A stretch of 49,610 nt of DNA, taken from Niabella sp. (lineage in GTDB: Bacteria; Bacteroidota; Bacteroidia; Chitinophagales; Chitinophagaceae). Location of the stretch: positions 1-49,610 of the forward strand of contig NZ_JASLGT010000019.1 of the NCBI RefSeq assembly GCF_030150205.1. Direction: 5' to 3'. Positions 24,452 through 32,012 of this stretch are shown piece by piece. The position numbers and the translations under genes are program-made. The first letter of the stretch is position 1, and each line of letters starts with the position of its first letter. Below the pieces are notes generated by a model that had not been told where the DNA came from, made no database searches, and saw only the letters and a program-made list of their open reading frames with translations.

Positions 24452-25861
24452 TTACTGCACTCCGATCTCCGCTGCTTTTTTCTTAAGAAACTCCAGCCCC
24501 GCTTCCCTTGTATTGGGTATTTCGCCATCAAGAATGGCATCTTTGAGGGCATCTTTTAAAATGCCCACCGGTTTGGAAGGCGCAAGATTGAACAACTGCA
24601 TGATCTCGATGCCATCGATGGGTGGCTGCCAGTTGCGGATCTGGTCTTTTTCTTCCACCTCTTTACAGCGCTCACGTACCAGTTTAAAGTTATCCAGGAA
24701 ACGCTGTACTTTCTTTTTATTCTTGCTGGTGATGTCGGCTTCGCAAAGCAGCATCAGTGCGTCAAAATCTTCACCGGCATCAAACAGCAGGCGCCGGATG
24801 GCGGAATCGGTAATTTCTTCTTTGGAAAGACTGATCGGCCGGAGGTGTAGTTCCACCAGCTTTTTTACAAACCGCATTTTTTCATTTTGCGGCAGTTTGA
24901 ATTGCGCAAAGATCCTGGGCACCATACGGCCGCCCACCACCTCGTGCCCGTGAAAGGTCCACCCCGTGCCTTCTTCAAAACGTTTGGTAGCGGGTTTGGC
25001 AATATCATGCAGGATCGCAGCCCAGCGCAGCCATAGGTCATCGGTAGTGGTACTGATATTATCCAGCACCTGCAGGGTATGGTAAAAATTATCTTTGTGC
25101 CCGATCCCTTCCTTAAATTCTGCTCCGGCCAGCTCCACCATTTTTGGAAAAATGATTTTGAGCAGCCCTGTCTTATACAGGAGGTCAAACCCTATGGAGG
25201 GCTTAGGCGCCCGGATGATCTTATTCAGCTCATCCGTAATGCGCTCCTGTGAAATGATCCGGATGCGTTCTTTATTTTTTGCAATAGAAGCCAGTGTGGC
25301 CGGCTCAATCACAAAGTTGAGCTGGGTAGCAAAACGGATGGCTCTTAACATCCGTAACGGATCATCGCTAAAGGTTTGATCCGGTTCTAATGGGGTAATG
25401 ATGATCTTTTCTTCCAAATGCTGCTGCCCGTTGAAGGGGTCTACAAGCTGACCATAGTTTTGCTTGTTTAAACTGATGGCCATCGCGTTGATGGTAAAAT
25501 CGCGGCGGTTCTGATCATCTTCCAGGGTACCCGGACTTACTTCCGGTTTGCGGCTGTTACGCTGGTAACTTTCTTTGCGCGCGCCTACAAATTCCACATC
25601 AAAACCGGCACTATGGATATGGGCGGTGCCAAAATTCTTAAAATAATTGACCTGGGGTGTGGGCACACATCTGGCGGCTACGGCCCTTGCCAGTTCAATG
25701 CCATCTCCGATCGTAACGATATCTGCATCCTTTGTAGGCCGGTTCAATAGTTTATCCCGCACAAATCCGCCCACGAGGTAGCTCTCCATTTCCAGCTCCT
25801 GCGCAGCGGCGGCTACTTTGTTGATCATTTCCCGCTCCTGGTCGCTTAGTTGAATATCCAT
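24452..25861 (-). CDS. CCA tRNA nucleotidyltransferase with HD domain
   Basis: A 469-residue class II nucleotidyltransferase. The head domain has 'YLVGGFVRDKLLNRPTKDADIVT' with the catalytic D-x-D, then 'RRDFTINAMAI', 'DPLRMLRAIRFATQL' and 'ERITDELNKII'. A central HD phosphohydrolase region follows ('WAAILHDIAKPATKR'). It adds or repairs the tRNA 3' CCA end. The frame extends 42 codons upstream, but only from non-family sequence; the ATG at 25861 lies 8 bases after a TATATTTG -7 box (25878-25871 minus). A mobile element sits just upstream of that promoter. Confidence 0.92.
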   Translation of the reverse strand: MDIQLSDQEREMINKVAAAAQELEMESYLVGGFVRDKLLNRPTKDADIVTIGDGIELARAVAARCVPTPQVNYFKNFGTAHIHSAGFDVEFVGARKESYQRNSRKPEVSPGTLEDDQNRRDFTINAMAISLNKQNYGQLVDPFNGQQHLEEKIIITPLEPDQTFSDDPLRMLRAIRFATQLNFVIEPATLASIAKNKERIRIISQERITDELNKIIRAPKPSIGFDLLYKTGLLKIIFPKMVELAGAEFKEGIGHKDNFYHTLQVLDNISTTTDDLWLRWAAILHDIAKPATKRFEEGTGWTFHGHEVVGGRMVPRIFAQFKLPQNEKMRFVKKLVELHLRPISLSKEEITDSAIRRLLFDAGEDFDALMLLCEADITSKNKKKVQRFLDNFKLVRERCKEVEEKDQIRNWQPPIDGIEIMQLFNLAPSKPVGILKDALKDAILDGEIPNTREAGLEFLKKKAAEIGVQ

Positions 25862-25890
25862 CTGACCGGCAAATATAACGCAGGATCGGG

Positions 25891-26044
25891 ATTTGTAATT
25901 CAATGTCGTTTCCTTAAAGCCGCAGATGCGCAGATTTGGTATCGGCTTTAACGGCAACAATATCGCAGAAAAGCGCCGCAGGAGCAATCAGCGTATCTGC
26001 GGCAACCATAAAAATCGCGAAGGAAACGACATTGATTTGTAATT
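25891..26044. mobile_element. MITE-like element, 134 bp, with 15-bp inverted ends and 10-bp target duplication
   Basis: The ends CAATGTCGTTTCCTT (25901-25915) and AAGGAAACGACATTG (26020-26034) are perfect inverted repeats. Outside them, ATTTGTAATT occurs on both sides (25891-25900 and 26035-26044), a perfect 10-bp target duplication. The interior is a long imperfect hairpin: GCCGCAGATGCGCAGATT (25919-25936) against AATCAGCGTATCTGCGGC. No coding capacity. A 10-bp duplication would suit an IS4-type transposase (family knowledge); no such gene is in the window. It sits between the tsaC-like and CCA genes. Confidence 0.85.
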
Positions 26045-26074
26045 TGGGATTTGAAATTTGATCCGAAAGGGGCT

Positions 26075-26641
26075 CTATCGGATCACTTCTATTTCCCCGT
26101 TTTTCCATCGGATGATCGATGAGGGTTGGTGCGGCGTATGATCATCGCGCCGGTGCTCCACCACAAAATCCGCCTGATCCCTGATCGTACTGGAAATGGC
26201 ATCAAAACGGGCCGGAGTGGCTTCTCCCGAAACGTTGGCGGAAGTAGAAACGATGGGTTTGCCAAAGCGTTTGATCAGTGCCCGGCAAAATTCATCCCCA
26301 CAAATACGTATAGCAATGCTGCCGTCTTCCGCCGTAAGGTTTTCCGCAAACCCGATCCCGTGTTCATAAATAACGGTAGTCGGACGCTCAACGGTTTCCA
26401 GGTAGTCGAATAAACTAAGATCTGCAGCTGCAGTATATTGCATGATATCGCGTTCACCGGTTACCAAAACGATCATGGCCTTGCTGTCGCTGCGCTTTTT
26501 TATAGCATAGATCTTTGCCACGGCTTCCGCATTGGTAGCGTCACAACCCAGGCCCCATACAGTATCTGTAGGATAAAGGATCACACCTCCCTGCTCCAGT
26601 ATGGAAACGCTTTTTTTGATATCCTGTTCAAAAGAATGCAT
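26075..26641 (-). CDS. L-threonylcarbamoyladenylate synthase (Sua5/YciO/YrdC family)
   Basis: A 188-residue YrdC-fold protein. TsaC/Sua5 makes threonylcarbamoyl-AMP for the t6A modification of ANN-decoding tRNAs. Family marks: 'GGVILYPTDTVWGLGCDATN', 'AIKKRSDSKAMIVLV', 'ERPTTVIYEHG', 'GSIAIRICGDEFCRALIKRFGKPIVSTSANVSG'. The KxR and SxN residues of the active site are present. It follows the glycosyltransferase by one base and precedes the CCA-adding enzyme, another tRNA-maturation gene. Some YciO-type members do not make t6A, so the specific name is not certain. Confidence 0.92.
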   Translation of the reverse strand: MHSFEQDIKKSVSILEQGGVILYPTDTVWGLGCDATNAEAVAKIYAIKKRSDSKAMIVLVTGERDIMQYTAAADLSLFDYLETVERPTTVIYEHGIGFAENLTAEDGSIAIRICGDEFCRALIKRFGKPIVSTSANVSGEATPARFDAISSTIRDQADFVVEHRRDDHTPHQPSSIIRWKNGEIEVIR

Positions 26642-26642
26642 A

Positions 26643-27794
26643 TTATAGAATCGATTGATATAGTTTCATTACATCGCCGGCATAGACCTCCGGCCGGAAG
26701 CGCTGTGCGTTTTCCAGTCCCTTCCGGCGCATATCAGCGGCAAAGGAAGCATCGGCGCAGATCTTCCGGAAGCCGGCAGCCATTTCCTCCGGGCTATCCG
26801 GATCGGCCAGCCATGCGGCGGTACCGGCAATTTCCGGCAGGCAGGAAGTAGTGGAAGTGATTACGGGCACACCTCCGGCCATAGCCTCGATGATTGGCAT
26901 GCCAAATCCTTCAAAATAAGAAGGGTAGATCATGGCAGTAGCTAATTGGTACAAAGCAGGCAGGTCTTCAGTGGCAACAAATGGTTTCTTTCCCGCAAGG
27001 GCCAGCTGCTCCGATAAAAAGTAAACCCGGTCTTCCAGTCCTGCTTCTTTCAGGTATGCTTTTACCTTGTCTTTAAACCCGCCGTCATTACCCACCACCA
27101 CCAGCGGAATAGTTACTTCATTGCGGATCAGGTTCAGGGCCTTACAGATATTCAGCAGGTTCTTCCGTTCAATGATGGTACCTACGTGCAGGAAGAAGGT
27201 CTCCGGCAGTTGGTATTTTTTTCGAACCGCTTCTTTTTTTGCTTCCGGTTCCATCACCATAAATGCAGGTGCACAGCTTTGGTAGATCACATCGATCTTT
27301 TCGGGATCCGTACCATAGATTTTTACAATATGACGCTTGGTTTCCTCACTGATGGCCATCACCCTGGTAGCATTTCCACAGGCATAGCGCAGTTTTGCCC
27401 GGTAAATCTTTACATCAATGGGCTTATATTGTTCCGGGTAGATCTCCGGAAACAGGTCATGGATCGTTACTACGGAAGGAATGCCCGTTTTTGGCAAACC
27501 AGCGGGGATCTCATGACTCAATCCATGATACAGGTCGATGCCCATACGGGTGAGGTCCCTGGTTACCCAGCGGCTTCTCCATGCCGCGCTCAGGAGCCGG
27601 TGTAAAGGCGCCTTGGGCAACACTTCCCGGATATTCGCCTGGTCTGGTTGGAACGACTTGCCGGGCCTGGGATTAAACAGGTAGTAGGTATGCTCCGGGT
27701 ATTGACCGGCCAGCAGGCGGATCAGCACCCGGCTGAAAAAACCCAACCCTGTATTGTTATGAAATGCCCTTTTGGCGTCGAACCCGATATTCAT
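26643..27794 (-). CDS. Glycosyltransferase family 4 protein
   Basis: A 383-residue GT-B glycosyltransferase. It begins MNIGFDAKRAFHNNTGLGFFSR, the usual start of this Bacteroidota subfamily, and has the GT4 donor region 'FFLHVGTIIERKNLLNICKAL' and 'ATAMIYPSYFEGFGMPIIEAMAGGVPVITSTTSCLPEIAG' with the E-x7-E motif. It probably adds a sugar to a lipid- or surface-linked glycan; donor and acceptor unknown. An upstream ATG at 27812 is possible, but a TTTCTTTG -7-like box overlaps that region, so 27794 is chosen. It leads the tsaC-like gene with one base between. Confidence 0.9.
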   Translation of the reverse strand: MNIGFDAKRAFHNNTGLGFFSRVLIRLLAGQYPEHTYYLFNPRPGKSFQPDQANIREVLPKAPLHRLLSAAWRSRWVTRDLTRMGIDLYHGLSHEIPAGLPKTGIPSVVTIHDLFPEIYPEQYKPIDVKIYRAKLRYACGNATRVMAISEETKRHIVKIYGTDPEKIDVIYQSCAPAFMVMEPEAKKEAVRKKYQLPETFFLHVGTIIERKNLLNICKALNLIRNEVTIPLVVVGNDGGFKDKVKAYLKEAGLEDRVYFLSEQLALAGKKPFVATEDLPALYQLATAMIYPSYFEGFGMPIIEAMAGGVPVITSTTSCLPEIAGTAAWLADPDSPEEMAAGFRKICADASFAADMRRKGLENAQRFRPEVYAGDVMKLYQSIL

Positions 27795-27819
27795 AGTTGC
27801 AAAGAAAGACATTTTTAAT

Positions 27820-28045
27820 TTGAAAATGTATGAATGTGAAAATGTGGGATTGTGAGGATCTTTTCCGGTACATCGGGATGTATTTCTGCCAAACTTACCA
27901 GGATACAAAGGCCGCGTTAATGGCCCAACATCAAACCTCAGACTTCAAATCTCAAACGGTTACAGTGAATAATCAATAGTCAATGGATCATCGGGTTTAA
28001 AAACGTGAACTTTAAACATGAAACTTTGAACCTGGAACTTTAAAC
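27820..28045. repeat. Degenerate TGAAAATGTG, CAAACTTCAAAC and GTGAATAGTCAATAG words
   Basis: The 301-base gap before dapD contains three word families in series: AATTTGAAAATGTATGAATG..., CAGACTTCAAATCTCAAACG with AACTTTAAACATGAAACTT, and GTGAATAATCAATAGTCAA. No gene. The same words recur at 28910-28995, 31830-31895 and 49255-49445. Confidence 0.45.
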
Positions 28046-28059
28046 GTTCCTCAAAACGC

Positions 28060-28067
28060 TATCTTTG
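28060..28067 (+). promoter_or_regulatory. -7 box (TATCTTTG) of dapD
   Basis: Perfect TAnnTTTG, 28 bases before the dapD ATG. Confidence 0.6.
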
Positions 28068-28095
28068 CCCGAACAAAAAGAACAAAAAAAGGATT

Positions 28096-28902
28096 ATGCA
28101 AGACTTGATTACCACGGCCTGGGCCAACAGGGAATTGTTAAAAGACAGTAAGTATACAGATGCCATTCATGAAGTAATTGCGGCATTGGATAAAGGAGAA
28201 CTGCGTGTTGCAGAACCCGATGGCCGTAAATGGAAAGTGAATGAGTGGGTAAAGCAGGCTATCCTGATGTATTTTGGTATTCAGAAAATGCAAACCTGGG
28301 ATGTACCTCCTTTTGAGTTCTACGACAAAATGTTGTTGAAAAAAAATTATAAGGATATTGGTGTACGGGCCGTTCCGCATGCGGTGGCGCGGTATGGCGC
28401 CTACCTGGCTCCTAATGCGGTGCTGATGCCGTCTTATGTAAATATCGGGGCCTATGTTGGCGAAGGCACCATGGTAGATACCTGGGCAACCGTAGGCAGC
28501 TGTGCCCAGATCGGGAAGAATGTGCACCTGAGCGGCGGTGTGGGCATTGGTGGTGTATTGGAACCACTGCAGGCCAGCCCGGTAATTATCGAAGATGGTT
28601 GTTTCCTGGGAAGCCGCTCGATTGTAGTAGAGGGGGTTATTGTAGAGAAAGAAGCGGTATTGGGAGCAAATGTGGTATTGACCCAAAGTACCAAGATCAT
28701 CGATGTAAGTGGTGCTATTCCTATTGAAGGAAAGGGAAGGGTGCCTGCAAGAAGCGTCGTGATCCCCGGTTCTTATGCAAAGAAATTCCCGGCAGGAGAA
28801 TATCATGTAAACTGTGCCCTGATCATCGGTAAGCGGAAAACAAGCACCGATCTGAAAACCAGTCTGAACGACGCTTTGCGCGATTTCAAGATCAGCGTAT
28901 AA
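28096..28902 (+). CDS. dapD: 2,3,4,5-tetrahydropyridine-2,6-dicarboxylate N-succinyltransferase
   Basis: A 268-residue left-handed beta-helix acyltransferase of the lysine/diaminopimelate pathway. An N-terminal helical domain (1-100, 'KVNEWVKQAILMYFGI') is followed by hexapeptide repeats ('VLMPSYVNIGAYVGEGTMVDTWATVGSCAQIGKNVHLSGGVGIGGVLEPLQ') and the C-terminal 'RSVVIPGSYAKKFPAGEYHVNCALIIGKR'. The length and the MVDTWATVGSCAQIG block are diagnostic. Diaminopimelate is needed for peptidoglycan. Single gene with its own promoter. Confidence 0.97.
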   Translation: MQDLITTAWANRELLKDSKYTDAIHEVIAALDKGELRVAEPDGRKWKVNEWVKQAILMYFGIQKMQTWDVPPFEFYDKMLLKKNYKDIGVRAVPHAVARYGAYLAPNAVLMPSYVNIGAYVGEGTMVDTWATVGSCAQIGKNVHLSGGVGIGGVLEPLQASPVIIEDGCFLGSRSIVVEGVIVEKEAVLGANVVLTQSTKIIDVSGAIPIEGKGRVPARSVVIPGSYAKKFPAGEYHVNCALIIGKRKTSTDLKTSLNDALRDFKISV

Positions 28903-28965
28903 ATACTGTTTGACGTTTGAGGTTTAATGTTTGATGTTAGACCTCAAACGCTAAACTTCAAACCT

Positions 28966-28985
28966 GCCCGTCCGGTCAGGCGGGC
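28966..28985 (+). promoter_or_regulatory. GC-rich hairpin between dapD and rsgA
   Basis: GCCCG (28966-28970) pairs with CGGGC (28981-28985), and CC/GG pairs can form within. It ends 8 bases before the TTG start of rsgA and has no T-run, so it may mask the rsgA start rather than terminate. Degenerate TTTGAGGT/ACCTCAAAC words precede it. Confidence 0.35.
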
Positions 28986-28993
28986 GTTAAACT

Positions 28994-29923
28994 TTGAAAG
29001 CTTTAGTCTATAAATCAACCGGTAGCTGGTATACCGTTAAAGATGAAACCGGCAGGTTTCACAACGCCCGTATAAAGGGCGTTTTTAAAATTGACGGCAT
29101 CACCAGTACCAACCCGCTTGCTGTGGGCGACTGGGTAAATATTGAAACCGAAGAAGGGGCGGAGGGCTCAGCAATGATTGATGAGATCTTTCCCCGCTCT
29201 AATTACATCAACCGGCAATCGCCGCGTGTAAAATACCAGCAGCACATCATAGCGGCCAATCTGGATCAGTCGATACTGATTGCTACCTTAAGGGAGCCAC
29301 GTACTTCCCGGGGCTTTATCGACCGCTTCCTGGTAGTTTGTGAAATGTACCATGTGCCTGCCATCCTGTTATTTAATAAAACGGATATTTACCGCGAAAA
29401 AGAATGGGCGGCTTATGAAGCACTATCGACCGTTTACCAGTCGCTGGGATACCCGGTGTATGCCGTGAGTGTGGAAAAACAAAGTGGCCTGGAGGAACTG
29501 GGCACATTATTACAGGGCAAAACCACGCTCATTAGCGGACATAGCGGTGTGGGGAAATCATCGCTCATCAATATGCTCCTGCCAAAGGAAGGCATAAAAA
29601 CACAGGATGTAAGCGGCTGGAGCGGCAAGGGCATGCATACCACTACTTTTGCCAATATGTACGATTTGCCGGAAGGCGGCCGCATCATTGATACACCGGG
29701 CATCCGGGAGCTGGCCATTACCAACCTCGAACGGGAAGAATTGTCGCATTATTTTCCGGAAATGCGCGAACGGCTGAAAGATTGCCAGTACAATAACTGT
29801 ATCCACGTAAACGAGCCCAAATGCGCGATAAAACAGGCGGTAAGCGATGGAGAGATAGAAGAAGAGCGCTATATCAGCTACCTGAATATCCTGGAAAGCC
29901 TTAACGAAAATAAAGGCTATTAA
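28994..29923 (+). CDS. rsgA: Ribosome small subunit-dependent GTPase A
   Basis: A 309-residue circularly permuted GTPase that helps mature the 30S subunit. Parts in order: OB domain (1-68, 'ALVYKSTGSWYTV'); G4 NKTD 128-131; P-loop GHSGVGKSS 182-190; DTPG 233-236; and a C-terminal zinc site (C264, C269, H271, C277). The gene starts with TTG: an in-frame TAA lies two codons upstream and no ATG precedes residue 61, so the OB domain requires a non-ATG start. The stop codon overlaps the convergent DUF4143 gene's stop. Confidence 0.95.
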   Translation: MKALVYKSTGSWYTVKDETGRFHNARIKGVFKIDGITSTNPLAVGDWVNIETEEGAEGSAMIDEIFPRSNYINRQSPRVKYQQHIIAANLDQSILIATLREPRTSRGFIDRFLVVCEMYHVPAILLFNKTDIYREKEWAAYEALSTVYQSLGYPVYAVSVEKQSGLEELGTLLQGKTTLISGHSGVGKSSLINMLLPKEGIKTQDVSGWSGKGMHTTTFANMYDLPEGGRIIDTPGIRELAITNLEREELSHYFPEMRERLKDCQYNNCIHVNEPKCAIKQAVSDGEIEEERYISYLNILESLNENKGY

Positions 29924-31128
29924 CCGTTCAGGAAATCGTTCAGCGGTTCCACGGTTATGACTTTGTTGCCAGTGGCCAGCTGGTCGCGTTGGTGAAGCGT
30001 TACAATTTTTCCCGTTTTTACTTTAAAGAAGTCCAGCGCAGCAGTCAGCCCGTTCAGCTCCCGGTCCATATTGTCTGCACCAAGCTCATAGCATACCTGT
30101 ATCAGCTCTTTCGGACGCCCCTTTTCCAACGCGATAAAGTCACATTCACCCTGGTCGGAAAAATAATAAAGCTCCCGGTATTTTCTGCGGAGGTGCAGGA
30201 ATACAGCATTCTCCATCCTGCGGCCCTTTTCATCAGTAAAAACAATGGAGTTTTCCGTAAAAAGCCCCGGGTCTATAGTATAGACTTTCTTCATATTCCG
30301 GATCTGCTTTTTAACAGAGTGGCTAAACAATGGCAGGAACTGGACAATATAGGCGTTTTCCAGGTGGGAAAAGTAGTCCAGCATGGTGCTGGTGGCCTTT
30401 ATATTAAACAGCCGGGTAAGATTATTGGCGGAAACGGGTTTCCCGATATTGGAAATAAGGTACACCGCCAGTTGTTTTAATGATTTTACATCCCTCACGG
30501 AGTAGCGAACAGCGATATCGCGATAAAGGATATCTTCCAGGAGCTGGTTGAGCAGAAAGCCATTCTCCGTTTTCAGGTACTCCGGAAAGCCACCTTTTTG
30601 CAGGTATTGCAGGGCCGTTTTTTCTCCATGCTTCAGCTTTTTGAATGCACTGAATTCCCTGTAAGAAAAAGGGAAAAGCTCCACGGAAAGATGCCGGCCG
30701 GTAAGTTTGGTCCCCAGTTCCCTGCTCAGCAAAGTGGCATTGGAACCGGTGATGATGACTTTATAGTTTTCATCCAGCAGATGCCGTACAAATAGCTCCC
30801 ACTGGTCCAGGACCTGTATCTCATCAAAAAAAAGAACAGCCGGTTTTCGGCTTTTTATTTCATTGTTGAGCCGGGTAAAATCATTGGCTTCAAACCCCGC
30901 CAGCCGCGGGTCTTCAAAATGGAGGTAAAAAGCATTCTTATACCGCGTCTGCAATAATTGCAGCAGCAACGTGCTTTTACCACAGCGGCGTATACCTGTT
31001 ATGATAAGGGCGTGGTGGTCGGGTATTTTTAGCTGTGATAACAGCTCCCGGGGCTGACCGGTATCTTTGTTTAAAAAGTTTTGAGCCTGCGCGTCCACAA
31101 CTTCCGCTATCTGGCTTTGTAGAAGCAT
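29920..31128 (-). CDS. ATP-binding protein with DUF4143 domain (AAA+ type)
   Basis: A 402-residue ATPase of the large family annotated 'AAA+ ATPase/DUF4143'. Walker A GIRRCGKST (45-53), Walker B VLFFDEIQ, sensor-1 ITGSNA, 'RHLSVELFPFSYREF', and the C-terminal PD-(D/E)xK-like DUF4143 part ('GRRMENAVFLHLRRKY...FSDQGECDFIALEKG'). No function is established; these genes occur singly and are often horizontally mobile. The frame extends to 31176, but a promoter (TTTG, 19 bases, TATCTTTA) lies inside that extension, so ATG 31128 is chosen. Palindromic operators overlap this promoter. Confidence 0.88.
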   Translation of the reverse strand: MLLQSQIAEVVDAQAQNFLNKDTGQPRELLSQLKIPDHHALIITGIRRCGKSTLLLQLLQTRYKNAFYLHFEDPRLAGFEANDFTRLNNEIKSRKPAVLFFDEIQVLDQWELFVRHLLDENYKVIITGSNATLLSRELGTKLTGRHLSVELFPFSYREFSAFKKLKHGEKTALQYLQKGGFPEYLKTENGFLLNQLLEDILYRDIAVRYSVRDVKSLKQLAVYLISNIGKPVSANNLTRLFNIKATSTMLDYFSHLENAYIVQFLPLFSHSVKKQIRNMKKVYTIDPGLFTENSIVFTDEKGRRMENAVFLHLRRKYRELYYFSDQGECDFIALEKGRPKELIQVCYELGADNMDRELNGLTAALDFFKVKTGKIVTLHQRDQLATGNKVITVEPLNDFLNG

Positions 31129-31142
31129 AAGATCTTTTGGTA

Positions 31143-31219
31143 TAAAGATAATAAATCTTTTGATGCTATCAAACAATATTATTTGATAGTATCAAACAAT
31201 ATCTTTTTCTGGTATCAAA
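31143..31219 (-). promoter_or_regulatory. Promoter and 23-bp-period palindromic operator array of the DUF4143 gene
   Basis: Plus-strand sites TTTGATGCTATCAAA (31159-31173), TTTGATAGTATCAAA (31182-31196) and TTTTCTGGTATCAAA (31205-31219) are exactly 23 bases apart with CAATAT between. On the minus strand the first site supplies the -33 TTTG, followed by a 19-base spacer and the -7 box TATCTTTA (31150-31143). A protein bound to the first site would block the promoter. Confidence 0.65.
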
Positions 31220-31251
31220 CGATAATGATAAAAAACAGCGTACACCTGGTT

Positions 31252-31797
31252 TTATTTTTTAGAAACACTTTCTGCTTCATTGGCATCTTTAAACCAGCCG
31301 GCGTATTTGATATAATTATTAGCGATCCGGTCGATCTCGCCGCTCAGTAATTCCTGCGAAATGTCTTTGATCTTTTTGGCCGGTGTTCCGGCATAAATGC
31401 TGCCCGGGCTGCAAATGGTATTTTCCAGCACCACCGCACCAGCGGCGATAATGGTATTGCTATGCACTACTGCATTGTCCATAATAATGGCGCCCATACC
31501 TACCAGCACATTATCGTGGATCGTACATCCATGCACAATGGCATTATGTCCGATGGATACATTGTTGCCGATGGTAGTGCCACATTTCTGGTAGGTACAA
31601 TGGATCACTACCCCGTCCTGGATATTCACCTTGTTCCCGATACGTATAAAGTTTACATCGCCCCTTACCACCGTGTTAAACCAAAAACTGCAGGCATCTC
31701 CTGCGGTTACGTCGCCAACAATAGTAGCATTCGGCGCCACAAAACAACCGGCACCCATCTGTGGGTACTTTCCTTCTACAGGTAATATAACAGCCAT
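31252..31797 (-). CDS. Gamma-carbonic anhydrase family protein
   Basis: A 181-residue left-handed beta-helix trimer-forming protein. Hexapeptide repeats run from 'CFVAPNATIVGDVTAGDACSFWFNTVVRGDVNFIRIGNKVNIQDGVVIH' to 'IIAAGAVVLENTICSPGSIYAGTPAKKI'. The three metal histidines of the family are present ('GVVIHCTY', 'SIGHNAIVHGCTI'). Many members hydrate CO2 only weakly or are acetyltransferase-like, so activity is unproven. The frame opens at 31824; the ATG at 31797 (MAVILPVEG) fits the family. A TACCTTAG on the minus strand (31821-31814) is a likely -7 box. Confidence 0.92.
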   Translation of the reverse strand: MAVILPVEGKYPQMGAGCFVAPNATIVGDVTAGDACSFWFNTVVRGDVNFIRIGNKVNIQDGVVIHCTYQKCGTTIGNNVSIGHNAIVHGCTIHDNVLVGMGAIIMDNAVVHSNTIIAAGAVVLENTICSPGSIYAGTPAKKIKDISQELLSGEIDRIANNYIKYAGWFKDANEAESVSKK

Positions 31798-31829
31798 AAG
31801 AATTGCTTTGCTGCTAAGGTACAAAAAGG

Positions 31830-32000
31830 AAATTTGAGAATTTGAAAATTTGAAAATGTGGAAATGTGGGGATTTGAAAGTGTGAGAATTTGTCCCGGTT
31901 TGGCGGGATGAAAATGCGGAGAACTGCTATCCGGGTATTCAGCTGATCGCTGGCGGGAAAATTCTCAGACGGCCATAGCTGAAAGCTGATTGCTAAAAGC
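31830..32000. repeat. Degenerate TTTGAAAATGTG and GCTGAAAGCTGA words
   Basis: 31830-31895 is built of variants of GAAAATTTGAAAATGTGGAA. 31930-32000 contains CAGCTGATCGCTGG and AGCTGAAAGCTGATTGCTAA. No gene. Both word families recur elsewhere in the window. Confidence 0.5.
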
Positions 32001-32008
32001 TATTTTTG
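32001..32008 (+). promoter_or_regulatory. -7 box (TATTTTTG) four bases before the kinase/RapZ-C ATG
   Basis: TATTTTTG then CCGC and ATG at 32013: four-base spacing, implying a leaderless mRNA. Confidence 0.6.
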
Positions 32009-32012
32009 CCGC

